Assembly: GCA_003022385.1 (NCBI GenBank)
Contig: PYGV01000018.1
Location: 1-37,887 of the forward strand
Length of the DNA stretch: 37,887 bases
From: a filamentous cyanobacterium CCP3
GTDB taxonomy: Bacteria > Cyanobacteriota > Cyanobacteriia > Phormidesmidales > Phormidesmidaceae
Reading direction: 5' to 3'
In this document: piece by piece, positions 1 to 9,186 of the stretch
Numbering within the stretch: position 1 is the first letter of the stretch
Layout of the letters: every line of letters begins with the position of its first letter
Program-made: the position numbers and the translations under genes
The notes under the pieces: model-generated
Told to the model about the DNA's origin: nothing
The model's input: the letters and a program-made list of their open reading frames with translations, nothing else
The model's database searches: none

Positions 1-1013
1 GCGGCCAGCAAAAAGCCAAACTGCGAGGCCTTAATCGTCGGAATCATTTCTGCCAGCCGCACCGCCAGCACCGCCAGTGCCGCAAACACCGACGACAGCA
101 GCACCAGCTGAATGATCGCTACCCGCACCTGCACCTGCTGGCCCAGGTAGCGCAATCCGTCTTTAATATCGGCCCAGAACTGAGACAAATCTTCATGGGC
201 GGCAGAGAGGGTTTCTTTGCCGGGGGCCATCGTCATCAGGCAGAAACCCGCTACCAGGTAGCTAAGGCCCACTAAGATAGCCGGGCCGTTGTTGGCAATG
301 CCCAGGGCCAGCATGAGCCGGTCGGCCAGGGCCAGCAGCGGTTCGCCCACCGCAAAGCCAACAATCACCGAGGCCATCATGGTGGTGGTGTAAAGGGAGT
401 TGGCCGAGAGCAGGTCGCCCTCAGCCACAATCAACGGAATAATCGACTGCTCCGCCGGAGCAAAAAACTGAGTCAGGGTAGAAATTAGAAACGTGACGAG
501 CAGCAGCAGCCAAAACGCCACCGGCAGCCCCAGCACGGTACCCCAGCCCAGCGTCAGCCAGATGCCCAGGGGCAACGCCATCACCAGGCCACCCCGCAGC
601 AGATTGGACCAGATCAGCACCGGACGCTTGGGCCAGCGATCGACAAACACCCCCGCCAGCGCCCCAAACAGCACCGCTGGTACAGTAAACGCAATCATCA
701 CCGCCGCCACCCAGCCACTGATGGTCTGGCCAGGGGTTTCGAACCGGGCCGCGATGATCGCGATCATCAGCACCAGGTAAACTTTGTCGGCCAGCTGCGA
801 AAAGAGCTGCCCCGTCCAGAGGATTAAAAAATTTCGGTTTTGGAATATGGCCCTGAACCCGTTTTTGGGGCTGGGGGGCAGGGCTTCAGCGCCGGGTGGC
901 ACTCCCTGCTGGCCTTTGGCAGAGTCTATGTCCGGGGTAGTCTGGTCAGACTCAGTCTGAGGCAAATCGTTTGCCTCGGCAGTATCGGTATCAGTATCAA
1001 ACTCGCGGAGCAT
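1..1013 (-). CDS. MFS transporter, N-terminal part (cut by window edge)
   Basis: An open frame runs leftward from the ATG at 1013 to the window edge with no stop (337 complete codons visible), so the C-terminus lies outside. After an acidic, polar N-terminal tail of about 50 residues come hydrophobic helices typical of a major facilitator: first NRNFLILWTGQLFSQLADK, then a helix ending in the loop FVDRWPKRPVL, which resembles the conserved MFS loop between helices 2 and 3. At least seven membrane segments can be counted. The gene starts 47 bp after the recO stop on the same strand, so the two probably share a transcript. The substrate cannot be read from the sequence. MFS family is fairly certain; an efflux role is only a guess. 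Confidence 0.85.
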   Translation of the reverse strand, partial: MLREFDTDTDTAEANDLPQTESDQTTPDIDSAKGQQGVPPGAEALPPSPKNGFRAIFQNRNFLILWTGQLFSQLADKVYLVLMIAIIAARFETPGQTISGWVAAVMIAFTVPAVLFGALAGVFVDRWPKRPVLIWSNLLRGGLVMALPLGIWLTLGWGTVLGLPVAFWLLLLVTFLISTLTQFFAPAEQSIIPLIVAEGDLLSANSLYTTTMMASVIVGFAVGEPLLALADRLMLALGIANNGPAILVGLSYLVAGFCLMTMAPGKETLSAAHEDLSQFWADIKDGLRYLGQQVQVRVAIIQLVLLSSVFAALAVLAVRLAEMIPTIKASQFGFLLA

Positions 1014-1060
1014 AGGTTAACCAACGAACCAGGGCACTGGGCAGCTCACTACCCAGCAGT

Positions 1061-1894
1061 TTAAACGGTAGCAAAACAGACATCAACCAGAGCGGCCGAC
1101 CGGATAGGGCGTTCAAAGTAGTCTTGAGTATATTCTCTCAGAAGCCGCTCGACTCGTGACCACAGCTGCTGGCTTTTTGCGGACCCAGCCGATGCCAGGC
1201 CGGTGGGCAAGGTAGAGACAATGTCAGGCTTGCTCAACTGCTGCAGTAGGGCAACATCGGTGGCCGTTAGCAGCGTTGGGCGCTTTTGGCCAGCGCCGTA
1301 GCGCCCTGACGCCTCTGCCAGCTGAGGGGCCGAAGCCAGCTGGACTAACCCTCCGGCTTCGGCGCTAAACTCAACTCGCCAGCTGGGGTCGAGCAGGTTG
1401 GGCACAATGTCGGCCCGGCTGCGGGTGCAGCGGTGCACCTCCGGGGCTACGCCATCGAGGGCCAGCAGGTGGTAAAGCCCGTGGCAAAGGGCCGCCAGCA
1501 ATGAACCCGGAGCAGCGGTTTCAAGCCGCTCCAGGTGTTCTACTAATACAGTATACAAATCGCTCTGGGTGCAGTCGCTGAGGGCCATCAATAGGGCCAC
1601 CTCCGCCAGGTACTGGCTGGCGGTCAGCCGCCCCAGGTGCTGGCTCAACCCCGGAAAGGTGCGCTGGGTCTCGGCCTGAATGAGTTTGTCGAGGCGCTTG
1701 CCTTTGACCACCAGGCATTCGTTGATGACAAATAGACCGCTGCGCCCCCCCAGCCGTGACTGGTGCTTGCGCGCCCCCGGTGCCACCGCCCGCACCAGGC
1801 CCAGATCGGGGGTAAGAATGGTGAGCAGGCGATCGCTCTCGCCCAGAGGCATAGCCTTGAGAATGATGCCGGTCGTTTTGTAGGTTTGACTCAT
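1061..1894 (-). CDS. recO: DNA repair protein RecO
   Basis: The 277-residue product begins with the RecO OB-fold signature (KTTGIILKAMPLGESDRLL), followed by the basic PGARK segment. Its length is normal for cyanobacterial RecO. In the family, RecO works with RecR to load RecA on SSB-coated single-stranded DNA in the RecFOR pathway and also anneals strands. The helical middle contains the LDGVAPEVHRC stretch that precedes the zinc-binding region in many RecO proteins; not all four zinc cysteines are present, as is common in this phylum. The start at 1894 has no strong Shine-Dalgarno sequence. The MFS gene follows on the same strand. Confidence 0.92.
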   Translation of the reverse strand: MSQTYKTTGIILKAMPLGESDRLLTILTPDLGLVRAVAPGARKHQSRLGGRSGLFVINECLVVKGKRLDKLIQAETQRTFPGLSQHLGRLTASQYLAEVALLMALSDCTQSDLYTVLVEHLERLETAAPGSLLAALCHGLYHLLALDGVAPEVHRCTRSRADIVPNLLDPSWRVEFSAEAGGLVQLASAPQLAEASGRYGAGQKRPTLLTATDVALLQQLSKPDIVSTLPTGLASAGSAKSQQLWSRVERLLREYTQDYFERPIRSAALVDVCFATV

Positions 1895-2121
1895 GGGGGC
1901 AGCGACAGGGCTAGGGCCTTAGCATAGCGCTCTTCTTAGGGCGGCTTGAGCAAGGGTGGCTATGCCGCAGATGGAGTCTTTACATTGTATAGAAAATTGA
2001 GCCGACCGGGCTTCCTAAAACGCTGGGGCGATCGCCAGTCTTTAGCCCAATAAATTTCTTCAAAATAGAGCTTACATTATGTGATAAAGACGCTGTTTAC
2101 AAATTCATCCCAAACCATAAC

Positions 2122-2150
2122 TTGAGTTTGGAAAAGCGATAAAATAATTT
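2122..2150 (+). promoter_or_regulatory. candidate sigma-70-type promoter for the CMD-family gene
   Basis: TTGAGT (2122-2127) and TAATTT (2145-2150) are separated by 17 nt inside an AT-rich tract, 25 bp before the ATG at 2176. Spacing and position fit a housekeeping promoter. The rest of the recO/CMD divergent spacer (1895-2121) shows nothing else I can name. Confidence 0.35.
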
Positions 2151-2175
2151 TTACTTCCCTAACTACAAGCACTTC

Positions 2176-2565
2176 ATGGACTCGACTCGATACCAGCGCG
2201 GGCAGGAGGCCCTAGCTCGAATTCACGGCCATATTGGCGAAGGCGTCATGACTGCCCTGGGGAATATTGCCCCCGACTTCGCCCGCCTGATCATCGAATT
2301 TCCCTACGGAGATATTTACTCGCGAGCAGGACTGTCGCCTAAAGAGCGACAAATTGCCACGATCGCATCCCTAGTTACCCTCGGCAATGCTCCTACCGAG
2401 CTAAAGGCGCATATTCAGGGCAGCCTCAACGTGGGCTGTAGCAAAGAAGAAATCGTTGAAGTGATCATGCAAATGGCCGTCTATGCTGGTTTTCCTGCGG
2501 CGGTCAACGCATTAATGGTTGCCAAAGATGTTTTTGCAGAACTCGACAACATCTCTGAAGCCTAA
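2176..2565 (+). CDS. carboxymuconolactone decarboxylase-like protein
   Basis: A 129-residue, all-helical protein of the CMD/AhpD-like fold. Recognisable features are the segment LSPKERQIATIASLVTLGN and the ELKAHIQGSLNVGCSKEEI motif (roughly residues 75-97), followed by the terminal helix region of PcaC-type proteins. The CxxC pair of AhpD peroxidases is absent (a single Cys, in VGC), so a thiol peroxidase role is unlikely. Small stand-alone CMD proteins are often annotated as gamma-carboxymuconolactone decarboxylase, but no protocatechuate-pathway genes are nearby and the true substrate is unknown. An SDR oxidoreductase follows 184 bp downstream on the same strand and may act in the same pathway. 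The spacer 2566-2749 is AT-rich with no recognisable signal. Confidence 0.82.
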   Translation: MDSTRYQRGQEALARIHGHIGEGVMTALGNIAPDFARLIIEFPYGDIYSRAGLSPKERQIATIASLVTLGNAPTELKAHIQGSLNVGCSKEEIVEVIMQMAVYAGFPAAVNALMVAKDVFAELDNISEA

Positions 2566-2749
2566 TACAAAAAATACAATTCTCTTTCAAGAAGATGCCA
2601 CTGGTTGAGCACTACACATGAATTAAAAGGCTCTCGGCTTCGATTCGCTTAAATGCAACCTGTCTCGTCTTCTTAAGGGTGATAAAAACCATTTTCAAGC
2701 GTATTACACCGCCGAAATTCTTTAACTTTCCAAAAACTCAGCGAAAACA

Positions 2750-3496
2750 ATGAAACAGGTCTTAATTGTGACTGGCGGTAGCCGAGGCATTGGAGCCGCG
2801 ACGGCTCAACTGGCGGCAGAGCGAGGCTACGCGGTATGCGTCAACTATCGGCACAATCAGGCGGCGGCCAGCGCTGTCGTCGAGGCCATTGCCCAGGCGG
2901 GCGGGCAGGCCATCGCGGTGGCCGCCGATGTCGCCGTCGAGGGCGACGTGGTGCGCCTGTTTGAAACCGTGGATGCCCAGCTGGGTCGGGTGACGGCGCT
3001 GGTCAACAACGCCGGTATTCTGGAGCAGCAGCGGCGGGTCGAAGACATGGACGCCGCCCGGCTCAGCCGCGTGCTAGCGGCCAACGTAATCGGCAGCTTT
3101 TTGTGCGCGCGGGAGGCCATTCGGCGCATGTCGACCCGGCGGGGCGGCGCTGGGGGCGCGATCGTCAATGTTTCGTCGGTGGCGGCGCGGCTGGGTTCGC
3201 CAGGGGAATATGTTGACTATGCCGCCGCCAAGGGCGCGATCGACACCCTGACCATAGGGCTGGCCAAAGAAGTAGCCGCCGAGGGCATTCGCGTCAATGC
3301 CGTGCGGCCAGGGTTTATCTATACCGACATCCACGCCAGCGGTGGCGAACCCAACCGGGTAGAGCGAGTCAAGGCTTCGGTGCCACTGGGACGAGGCGGT
3401 CAGGCGATCGAGGTGGCCCAGGCGATTTTGTGGCTGCTGTCCGCCGAGTCGGCCTACACAACGGGGTCATTTATTGAGGTGGCGGGGGGAAAGTAG
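2750..3496 (+). CDS. SDR family oxidoreductase (classical short-chain dehydrogenase)
   Basis: A 248-residue classical SDR. The Rossmann dinucleotide-binding motif TGGSRGIG lies at residues 8-15, NNAG at about 86-89, the catalytic Ser in NVSS near 141-142, and Tyr157/Lys161 form the YxxxK motif. An Arg follows the second beta strand (NYRHN), which in this family often favours NADP(H). Length and C-terminal SFIEVAGGK match the FabG/glucose-1-dehydrogenase-like branch. The substrate is unknown; no fatty-acid synthesis genes adjoin it, so it is unlikely to be the main FabG. There is no obvious Shine-Dalgarno before the ATG. Codon use is strongly GC-rich, like the surrounding core genes. Confidence 0.88.
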   Translation: MKQVLIVTGGSRGIGAATAQLAAERGYAVCVNYRHNQAAASAVVEAIAQAGGQAIAVAADVAVEGDVVRLFETVDAQLGRVTALVNNAGILEQQRRVEDMDAARLSRVLAANVIGSFLCAREAIRRMSTRRGGAGGAIVNVSSVAARLGSPGEYVDYAAAKGAIDTLTIGLAKEVAAEGIRVNAVRPGFIYTDIHASGGEPNRVERVKASVPLGRGGQAIEVAQAILWLLSAESAYTTGSFIEVAGGK

Positions 3497-3588
3497 GCCC
3501 AAGTTAAGCCTGGGGTGCGATCGCCCCAACCCAGCCCCAAAGACTCTCCCATCTCCCTGCGCAAACAAGAGATGAATGAGGTAAGTTT

Positions 3589-4893
3589 ATGCCTGTGGTT
3601 TGGCCAGCAGGTGTCATGGGTTATCGACGGTTTTTAACGGGGCTGGGCCTGGGCTTGGTGCTCAGCGTCTGCATCGCCTGCTCCCAGCGGGTGCTAACGT
3701 CTGCACCAGCGGTACCACCTCCGCCCGATGCCGCTGGGGAAATTTCCCCTGAGCAAGCCCGCGAGGGTGCGCCTGTAGCCGCAGAGTCATCTCCTGCCGC
3801 CCCAGAACTCTCTGCCATCGCCCAGGCGTGGATCGCCAATGCCCCAGGCGGTATGGCCACCCCACCCCGCAAAGACGTGCGGCTGGTGGCGATCAGCGAT
3901 CTCAACAGCGCCTACGGCTCGACCGATTATGACCCCGAGGTCGATAAGGCGATCGCGCTGCTGCCTTACTGGCAGCCCGATCTGGTGGTGTGCAGCGGCG
4001 ATATGGTGGCGGGGCAAAACCCGGCCCTCACGCCCGAGCAAATTACCGCCATGTGGCGGGCCTTTGACGACCACGTCGCCGCCCCCCTGCGCCAGCAAAA
4101 CCTGCCCTTTGGCTTCACCATTGGCAACCACGACGCCTCCAGCGCTCGGGGCGTACACGATCAGTTCTTGTTTCAGCAGGAGCGCGACCTGGCCTCGACC
4201 TACTGGCAAAACCCGGCCCACAGCCCTGGGGTAACGTTTATCGATCGCACCGATTTTCCTTATTTCTACACCTTTGAGCAGCAGGGCATCTTCTTTATGG
4301 CCTGGGATGGCTCATCGAGCCAGATCCCGGCAGACAAGCTGGCCTGGGTCGAGCAGTCGCTGGCCAGCGACGTGGCTCAGCAGGCTAAAGCCCGTATTTT
4401 GCTTAGCCACCTGCCCCTCTACGGGGTGGCAGTAGGGCGCGACGAACCGGGCGAGGTGATGGCGAATGCCGATCAGCTGCGCACCATGCTAGAGCGCTAC
4501 AACGTCCACACCTACATCAGTGGCCACCACCACGCCTACTACCCCGGCCACCGCGGTCAGCTACAGCTGCTGCACACGGGCATTTTGGGTTCTGGCCCCC
4601 GCCCGCTCATCGACAGCCGCCTGCCCCCCTGGAAAGTGATCACGGTGATCGACGTTGACTTCAACGATCCCGACCTGACTACCTACACGACCTACGACAT
4701 GCAGACCCTGCGCACGATTGAGTACGAGGAATTACCTCGGTTCTTAGCGGGTCACAACGGCATTGTGCTGCGCCGAGACATCAGCTACGACGAATTGGCT
4801 CCCGACGAACAATCTTTTTGCGAACAGCGCCTGGGGAAAGCCCTCTGCGCCGGAAATTTACCCTTCCCTAGGCCCAGAACCTATACCGCTTAG
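3589..4893 (+). CDS. calcineurin-like metallophosphoesterase, probable lipoprotein
   Basis: The 434-residue product starts at an ATG preceded by GAGG at a good distance; an internal ATG at 3616 is the alternative and would put the signal sequence right at the N-terminus. A hydrophobic stretch ends in SVCIAC followed by a Pro/Ala/Glu-rich linker, which looks like a lipoprotein signal with an imperfect lipobox. The catalytic domain (about 95-400) carries the metallophosphoesterase blocks: SDLN (first metal motif, Asn in place of the usual DxH His), SGDMV, GNHD, SHLPLYG and GHHHAYY. A cell-surface or periplasmic phosphodiesterase or phosphatase is the likely role; the substrate is unknown. It stands alone on the plus strand. 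Confidence 0.82.
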   Translation: MPVVWPAGVMGYRRFLTGLGLGLVLSVCIACSQRVLTSAPAVPPPPDAAGEISPEQAREGAPVAAESSPAAPELSAIAQAWIANAPGGMATPPRKDVRLVAISDLNSAYGSTDYDPEVDKAIALLPYWQPDLVVCSGDMVAGQNPALTPEQITAMWRAFDDHVAAPLRQQNLPFGFTIGNHDASSARGVHDQFLFQQERDLASTYWQNPAHSPGVTFIDRTDFPYFYTFEQQGIFFMAWDGSSSQIPADKLAWVEQSLASDVAQQAKARILLSHLPLYGVAVGRDEPGEVMANADQLRTMLERYNVHTYISGHHHAYYPGHRGQLQLLHTGILGSGPRPLIDSRLPPWKVITVIDVDFNDPDLTTYTTYDMQTLRTIEYEELPRFLAGHNGIVLRRDISYDELAPDEQSFCEQRLGKALCAGNLPFPRPRTYTA

Positions 4894-5209
4894 CGGCTGA
4901 AGTCTACAGGGACTACAGTTTACAACCAATCCGTGGCGTGGTCAGTCGGGCAGCGGTCAGCGAGCCAAGTTTTGTGCTAAGGTAATTTCTATAAATGGGC
5001 AGTTATGCCCAAGCTTTGCTGTCTGTATATCCGTATGCCGACAGTTTTTTAATGACTGTGCTGCTATGCAGCCTTAACGACTTTGCCTGGAACAATGGGA
5101 GGTGGCTCAAGCGTTCCAGGGCAACCCAGCCCAATTTTCGCGGGTCCAGCGGCCTGCCAGTAGAATTGGTTCACTAGTTCATACCCAAGGAGTAAAGAAG
5201 CAATTTCGT
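4894..5209 (+). promoter_or_regulatory. long 5' leader of rpsU
   Basis: These 316 bp between the metallophosphoesterase and rpsU hold no convincing gene. A short inverted repeat, GGGCA/TGCCC, lies near 4996-5009. AAGGAG (5187-5192) is a perfect anti-Shine-Dalgarno match but sits 17 nt from the ATG, so the weaker AAGAAG at 5195-5200 may be used instead. A long leader before a ribosomal protein gene would allow translational control, but no specific element was recognised. Confidence 0.35.
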
Positions 5210-5386
5210 ATGACTCAAGTCGTTGTAGGTGAAAACGAGGGCATTGAATCGGCCCTGCGCCGCTTTAAGCGGCAGGTTTCCAAGGCAGGAATTTTTTCAG
5301 AAGTAAAGCGTCGTCGCCACTTCGAGACGCCCCAGGAAAAGCGCAAGCGCAAAGCCGTCGCCCGACGCAAGAAGCGCTACCGTTAA
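5210..5386 (+). CDS. rpsU: 30S ribosomal protein S21
   Basis: The 58-residue product [20 protein letters not shown]... ends in the basic tail typical of S21 ([13 protein letters not shown]) and matches the family over its whole length. S21 is a small-subunit protein near the anti-Shine-Dalgarno region that helps base pairing with mRNA during initiation. The open frame extends upstream to 5102, but the ATG at 5210 is chosen because homologues begin there and AAGGAG lies just upstream. A strong intrinsic terminator follows, so this is probably a single-gene transcript. Confidence 0.96.
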   Translation: MTQVVVGENEGIESALRRFKRQVSKAGIFSEVKRRRHFETPQEKRKRKAVARRKKRYR

Positions 5387-5439
5387 GCGGTCTTTAAGCA
5401 GCGTCTAGGCGCTGCCGCCGTGGCAATTGTTTTGTAACT

Positions 5440-5475
5440 AAGGGATGCCGTTCATCGGTATCCCTTTTGTTTTAG
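5440..5475 (+). terminator. Rho-independent terminator of rpsU
   Basis: An 11-bp stem (AAGGGATGCCG paired with CGGTATCCCTT, one G-U) closes a TTCAT loop and is followed at once by TTTTGTTTT. It sits 53 nt after the rpsU stop. The rest of the spacer to 5603 contains a short repeat-like stretch (GACTGCGCTCAGTC, near 5523-5536) and nothing else recognised. Confidence 0.9.
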
Positions 5476-5603
5476 GGCGTTTGGAGCTCGCAGGAAAATA
5501 AGGCACCCGCTAATCGGACTTCGACTGCGCTCAGTCTTCGATCCCCGGAGGATTGGCGCGGTCGAAACCTGTTCGCCTGGTACACCATCAGCTCGCCGCT
5601 CCC

Positions 5604-7706
5604 TTATTCCTCCAGGTTGGCGTTCACCAGGGTGAGCAGCGGGCCAATTTGCTCCTGACCGCTAACGGCCAGATCGCTGTGGCACAGCACCACCCGTTCG
5701 GTGACCCGACCCAATAAATCACGCAAAATTCGCTCTGGGCGATCGCGATGCAGCACTTCCAAATCTTCGGTACGCCAGGGCCGCCCCCTGTAGGTGCTCA
5801 AAAATATGGGGTAGCCAAACAGCAAATCCTCGGTACCGCCCAGCCAGCGAGGGGATCCGGCGTCAATCCAAAAGTGCCAGCGGTGGCGCAGGCGCTGCAG
5901 CCGGTACTGGTAAACGGTGGCGATCGTGATTACCCGCTGGCTGGGGTCAGCCGACTCGACTGGGTAGGGGTCAGCGGTGACGGTGCCCTGGCGCAGCAGC
6001 AGAATGAACCGTTCCAGGGCCGGTTTGAGCAGGTGGGCCGGGGTTGTTCCCAGCGTCGGCGGAATCTGGCGCAGCCGATCTTCGATCGCCCAGTACTGCT
6101 GGGCCGTTTCCATTAGCTCCCGCAGGGCAGACAGCTGGTCGGGGGGCAGGTGGCTACCGCCCCAGTAAAAGGTCTGAATGGCCCGATCGAGCACGCTGAC
6201 CACCCCCAGGGTGAGACGGCGCTGGCGCTGCTGGCGCTGCTGCTCAATCCACTGGCGCAGGCGATTGTAGGCCTCGGTGGCTTTGTAGCCGAGCCGATCC
6301 CAGCGATCGAAGCGCTCGACGGGCAGCAGCTCGGGCTGCTCTAGACTGGGCTCAAAGCAGTGGTCGACCAGCAGCTCGGCCCGCACCGGGTCAATTTGAA
6401 CCGACTCAAACCAGGGGCCAACCTCTGGAGCCTGGGGAATTTGGCTCAGCACCAGCAGCATTTCGGCCACGGTTTCGGCGTCGGCCAGCCGCCCCAGCCC
6501 TGGGTAAACAAAGCTCAGCAGCGTGAGTAAGGCCCGCACCAGCGGCGAGTGAATCACGGGGCGCTGGTCGTTGAGCGAAGCCACGGGCACCCCGCGATTG
6601 GTCAAAATTTCGGCCAGGGTGTAGCGGGCGATCGCATCCAGCCCTGGCCCAATGATCGCCACCTCGTGGGGGGCCGCCTGCCCGGTCCTGACCACCTCAA
6701 CCACCCGCTCCGCCGTCTGCCGCAGCAGTTCGCCCCGCGACACCGTTTGCAGAGTTTGAAAACAGGCCAAAGGTTCTGGCAGGGTCATTGGGTCCATCAC
6801 CCACTGCACCACCTGGTCGCCCCAGCGATAGCCCAGGGAGTCGGCGGCGGGGTCGGGCCGCTCGATCACCTGACACTGCGGTTTGAGCAGCTGCTCTAGG
6901 CTGTCGGGGTTGGCTCCCATGCCCAGTCGGCCTTTGCCGTAGCGGTTCCAGGTCAGCGCCACGGGTCGAGCCCGATCGATAAACACCTGAATCCATTGAG
7001 CTGCGATCGCCGGGTACTCATCCAGGTCATCGACAAAAACGCCGCCGTAGCGGGCTAGCAGCTTCTCCTGGTAAAGCGGGTGGGGCAACAGGTGTCGCCA
7101 GTACAGCTCGGTCATCACACCGTAGGTGAGCAGGCTGCGCGCCAGGCACCAGTCGCGCCAGTCTACCACCGCTTCACCGATGGCCCGCCACACGGTCTCT
7201 GGGGCATAGCCCGAGGGAATACCCTCAGGCAGCAGTACCGGCAAATCTTCAGCCGGGATGCCTGCCGCCGCCGCCATCTGCAAAAAATCGAGCGATCGCC
7301 GCACCGTTTGAGCCTCGCGCCAGCCCTCAACGGTCATGGTGCCGTCGAGCAGTTTCTCCTGCCACAGCCCGGTGGTCAGCTCCTGCTCATTTTCAGGTCG
7401 CAGCCGCAGCGGAAACTGCGGCAGTAGCCCCAGACTGTTGACCAGCAGCGGCCAAAACAGCGTCACCTCATCTTGAATAAATCCGTTGGGGGTGGTGGTG
7501 ACTACGGCCACCTCAGGGGCGACATCGGCCAGCCGCGCCGCCAGCCGCAGGCGGTTGTCGCCATTGGCCGCAAACATTAAAAAGCTCTGCCCCAGCTCTA
7601 GAGTCGGCCCCAGGTCGCCGCTAGCGGCGGCGGCAACTTGATCGAGCAGCCAGGCGGTCTTGCCGCTGCCCGTTGCCCCCTCAAGCCACTGGGGCCAATC
7701 TGCCAT
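5604..7706 (-). CDS. P-loop ATPase, AddB/UvrD-like, of a cyanobacterial family
   Basis: A 700-residue protein with a Walker A motif, GATGSGKT, almost at its N-terminus (about residues 10-17) and a Walker B-like VFVDDLDEYPAI around residue 225. The overall plan, an N-terminal P-loop then a long helical middle and a C-terminal segment with SDLAVSGQEQIGPLL, recalls superfamily-1 helicase subunits such as AddB and inactive UvrD relatives. Homologues that I recall in cyanobacteria carry the vague label recombinase family protein. No PD-(D/E)XK nuclease or FeS cysteine cluster is visible, so it is probably not an active AddB nuclease. DNA recombination or repair is an inference from fold only. It is divergent from the histidine kinase at 7984, with 277 bp between. 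Confidence 0.6.
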   Translation of the reverse strand: MADWPQWLEGATGSGKTAWLLDQVAAAASGDLGPTLELGQSFLMFAANGDNRLRLAARLADVAPEVAVVTTTPNGFIQDEVTLFWPLLVNSLGLLPQFPLRLRPENEQELTTGLWQEKLLDGTMTVEGWREAQTVRRSLDFLQMAAAAGIPAEDLPVLLPEGIPSGYAPETVWRAIGEAVVDWRDWCLARSLLTYGVMTELYWRHLLPHPLYQEKLLARYGGVFVDDLDEYPAIAAQWIQVFIDRARPVALTWNRYGKGRLGMGANPDSLEQLLKPQCQVIERPDPAADSLGYRWGDQVVQWVMDPMTLPEPLACFQTLQTVSRGELLRQTAERVVEVVRTGQAAPHEVAIIGPGLDAIARYTLAEILTNRGVPVASLNDQRPVIHSPLVRALLTLLSFVYPGLGRLADAETVAEMLLVLSQIPQAPEVGPWFESVQIDPVRAELLVDHCFEPSLEQPELLPVERFDRWDRLGYKATEAYNRLRQWIEQQRQQRQRRLTLGVVSVLDRAIQTFYWGGSHLPPDQLSALRELMETAQQYWAIEDRLRQIPPTLGTTPAHLLKPALERFILLLRQGTVTADPYPVESADPSQRVITIATVYQYRLQRLRHRWHFWIDAGSPRWLGGTEDLLFGYPIFLSTYRGRPWRTEDLEVLHRDRPERILRDLLGRVTERVVLCHSDLAVSGQEQIGPLLTLVNANLEE

Positions 7707-7983
7707 ACCATCCCCTAAAAAGCCTACTCTGCTTACTTTACCCTGGGTCGACCAGGGTCAGCCTCAGCCGCACGGCAACGTGACGTCAATCAGCCTAAAC
7801 CGACTTGGGTTACCCATTGCAACAATCGTTGCGATCCAGAGACTAGGGGCTACCCCAGGCATACAGCTACGCCTGATATCCGGCTATTTCACTCTATGTC
7901 TTTTACCAGATGCACATGTAGATTGCTCTAGGGTAGCGTGGTGGCGATCGCCTGCTTCTGGCGTCTATTCGGCATCTATAACG
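7707..7983. promoter_or_regulatory. divergent promoter region with an inverted repeat
   Basis: This spacer must hold the start signals of both the minus-strand ATPase and the plus-strand kinase. GCAAC-AATC-GTTGC (7819-7832) is a small perfect dyad that could be an operator. The plus-strand frame is open across most of the spacer, but its residues do not resemble protein sequence. Confidence 0.25.
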
Positions 7984-9180
7984 ATGGATTTCAGCACAAT
8001 TTTAAATCAAAAGCGCGACACCATTATTGAGTTGTGGATCAGTGCCGTTTTTGACGACCAGCAAATTGAGGCGACCAATGAGTTAACATTCAACGCGGTG
8101 CGCGACAGTCTGCCCAGGGTGCTAGAATCGCTGGCCGACATGCTGGCCCACAGCGATCGCGAAAATTACGACATTATCGATGAAGCCAGTCTAGAACATG
8201 GTTTAATTCGGGCCGAGCAGGGGTTTGAACCAGCCGAAATTGCGCGCGAATATCGACTGCTGCGGTCGGTTATTTTTTCGGAATTAGAAGCCGATTTAGT
8301 GCAGGCATCCCCAGTAGATGTGCTGTGGGCCATTCGGTTAATCGATACGGTAGTAGATGAGGCGATCGCCCGCTGCTTTGATAGCTACACCCAGAGCCGC
8401 ATGGAGGAGTTAAACAAACTCAGAACCCAAATGCAGCTCACCAATCAAGAACTAACTCGCCTGGTGCGGGCCAGCCACGACAACATGTCAAAACTGACCC
8501 ACGAACTCAAAACGCCATTGACATCCATTATTGGCTATGCCGATTTATTTTTGCGTCAGCAGCAGCAGGCCGACCTCAGCGATTCTTATGCCCATTTAGA
8601 AAGTATTGAGCGCGTTTTGCGCAGTGGACGGCTGTTGCTGCGGCTGATTAACGACACCCTACAGCTACAGCAGGGCGATGGGCAAATTAAGCTAAAGGTA
8701 GTTAATATCAGCCCCCAAGATTTGATTCAGTCGGTGGTCGAAATTGTCGAACCCCTGGTGCGCGATAAAGGCTTAGAGCTGAAGGTAGACTGCGATCGCA
8801 TCCCCGAAACCGTGCAAACCGACCCCCTACGCCTGCAGCAAATTATCACTAACCTGCTGAGCAATGCCATTCGCTACACTGAGAACGGATTTGTTGCGAT
8901 CGCGGCCAAAACCCTTGATCACAACCGCTGGTCCATTGCGGTGAGCGACAGCGGCATTGGCATCGCCCAGGCTGAGCAAAAATACATTTTTGAACCCTAC
9001 TACCGTATCCACCACGGCCCCACAGCCGCAACCGACCAGGGCACGGGGCTGGGTTTGGCGATCGTTTCGCAACTGGTGCAGCTGATGCAGGGCGAAATTT
9101 TTGTCTCATCCCTGGTCGAGCAGGGTTCCACGTTTACGGTGGTTCTGCCCGTCGAGCAGCAGGCGCTAGGGCAGAGCTAG
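7984..9180 (+). CDS. RsbRD-type sensor histidine kinase
   Basis: The frame is open from 7660, but the ATG at 7984 starts the recognisable protein (398 residues). Residues 1-140 form an RsbRD N-terminal-like helical domain (LWISAVFDD..., with GFEPAEIAREYRLLRS). A HisKA domain follows with the phospho-acceptor His in SKLTHELKTPL near residue 172. The HATPase domain has the N box (TNLLSNAIRYTENG), the G1 box DSGIGIA and the G2 box GTGLGLAIV. There are no membrane segments, so it is a cytosolic kinase. RsbRD domains occur in stressosome and related partner-switch proteins, so sensing through protein interaction is plausible. No response regulator adjoins; the partner is unknown. Confidence 0.85.
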   Translation: MDFSTILNQKRDTIIELWISAVFDDQQIEATNELTFNAVRDSLPRVLESLADMLAHSDRENYDIIDEASLEHGLIRAEQGFEPAEIAREYRLLRSVIFSELEADLVQASPVDVLWAIRLIDTVVDEAIARCFDSYTQSRMEELNKLRTQMQLTNQELTRLVRASHDNMSKLTHELKTPLTSIIGYADLFLRQQQQADLSDSYAHLESIERVLRSGRLLLRLINDTLQLQQGDGQIKLKVVNISPQDLIQSVVEIVEPLVRDKGLELKVDCDRIPETVQTDPLRLQQIITNLLSNAIRYTENGFVAIAAKTLDHNRWSIAVSDSGIGIAQAEQKYIFEPYYRIHHGPTAATDQGTGLGLAIVSQLVQLMQGEIFVSSLVEQGSTFTVVLPVEQQALGQS

Positions 9181-9186
9181 CCATCA

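Noticed and set aside
4995-5177. 60-codon frame upstream of rpsU
   Set aside because: No ribosome site, residues unlike any protein, and it overlaps the rpsU leader.
7660-7983. N-terminal extension of the RsbRD histidine kinase
   Set aside because: The extra residues are unlike any domain and would overlap the divergent gene's start; the ATG at 7984 begins the known domain.
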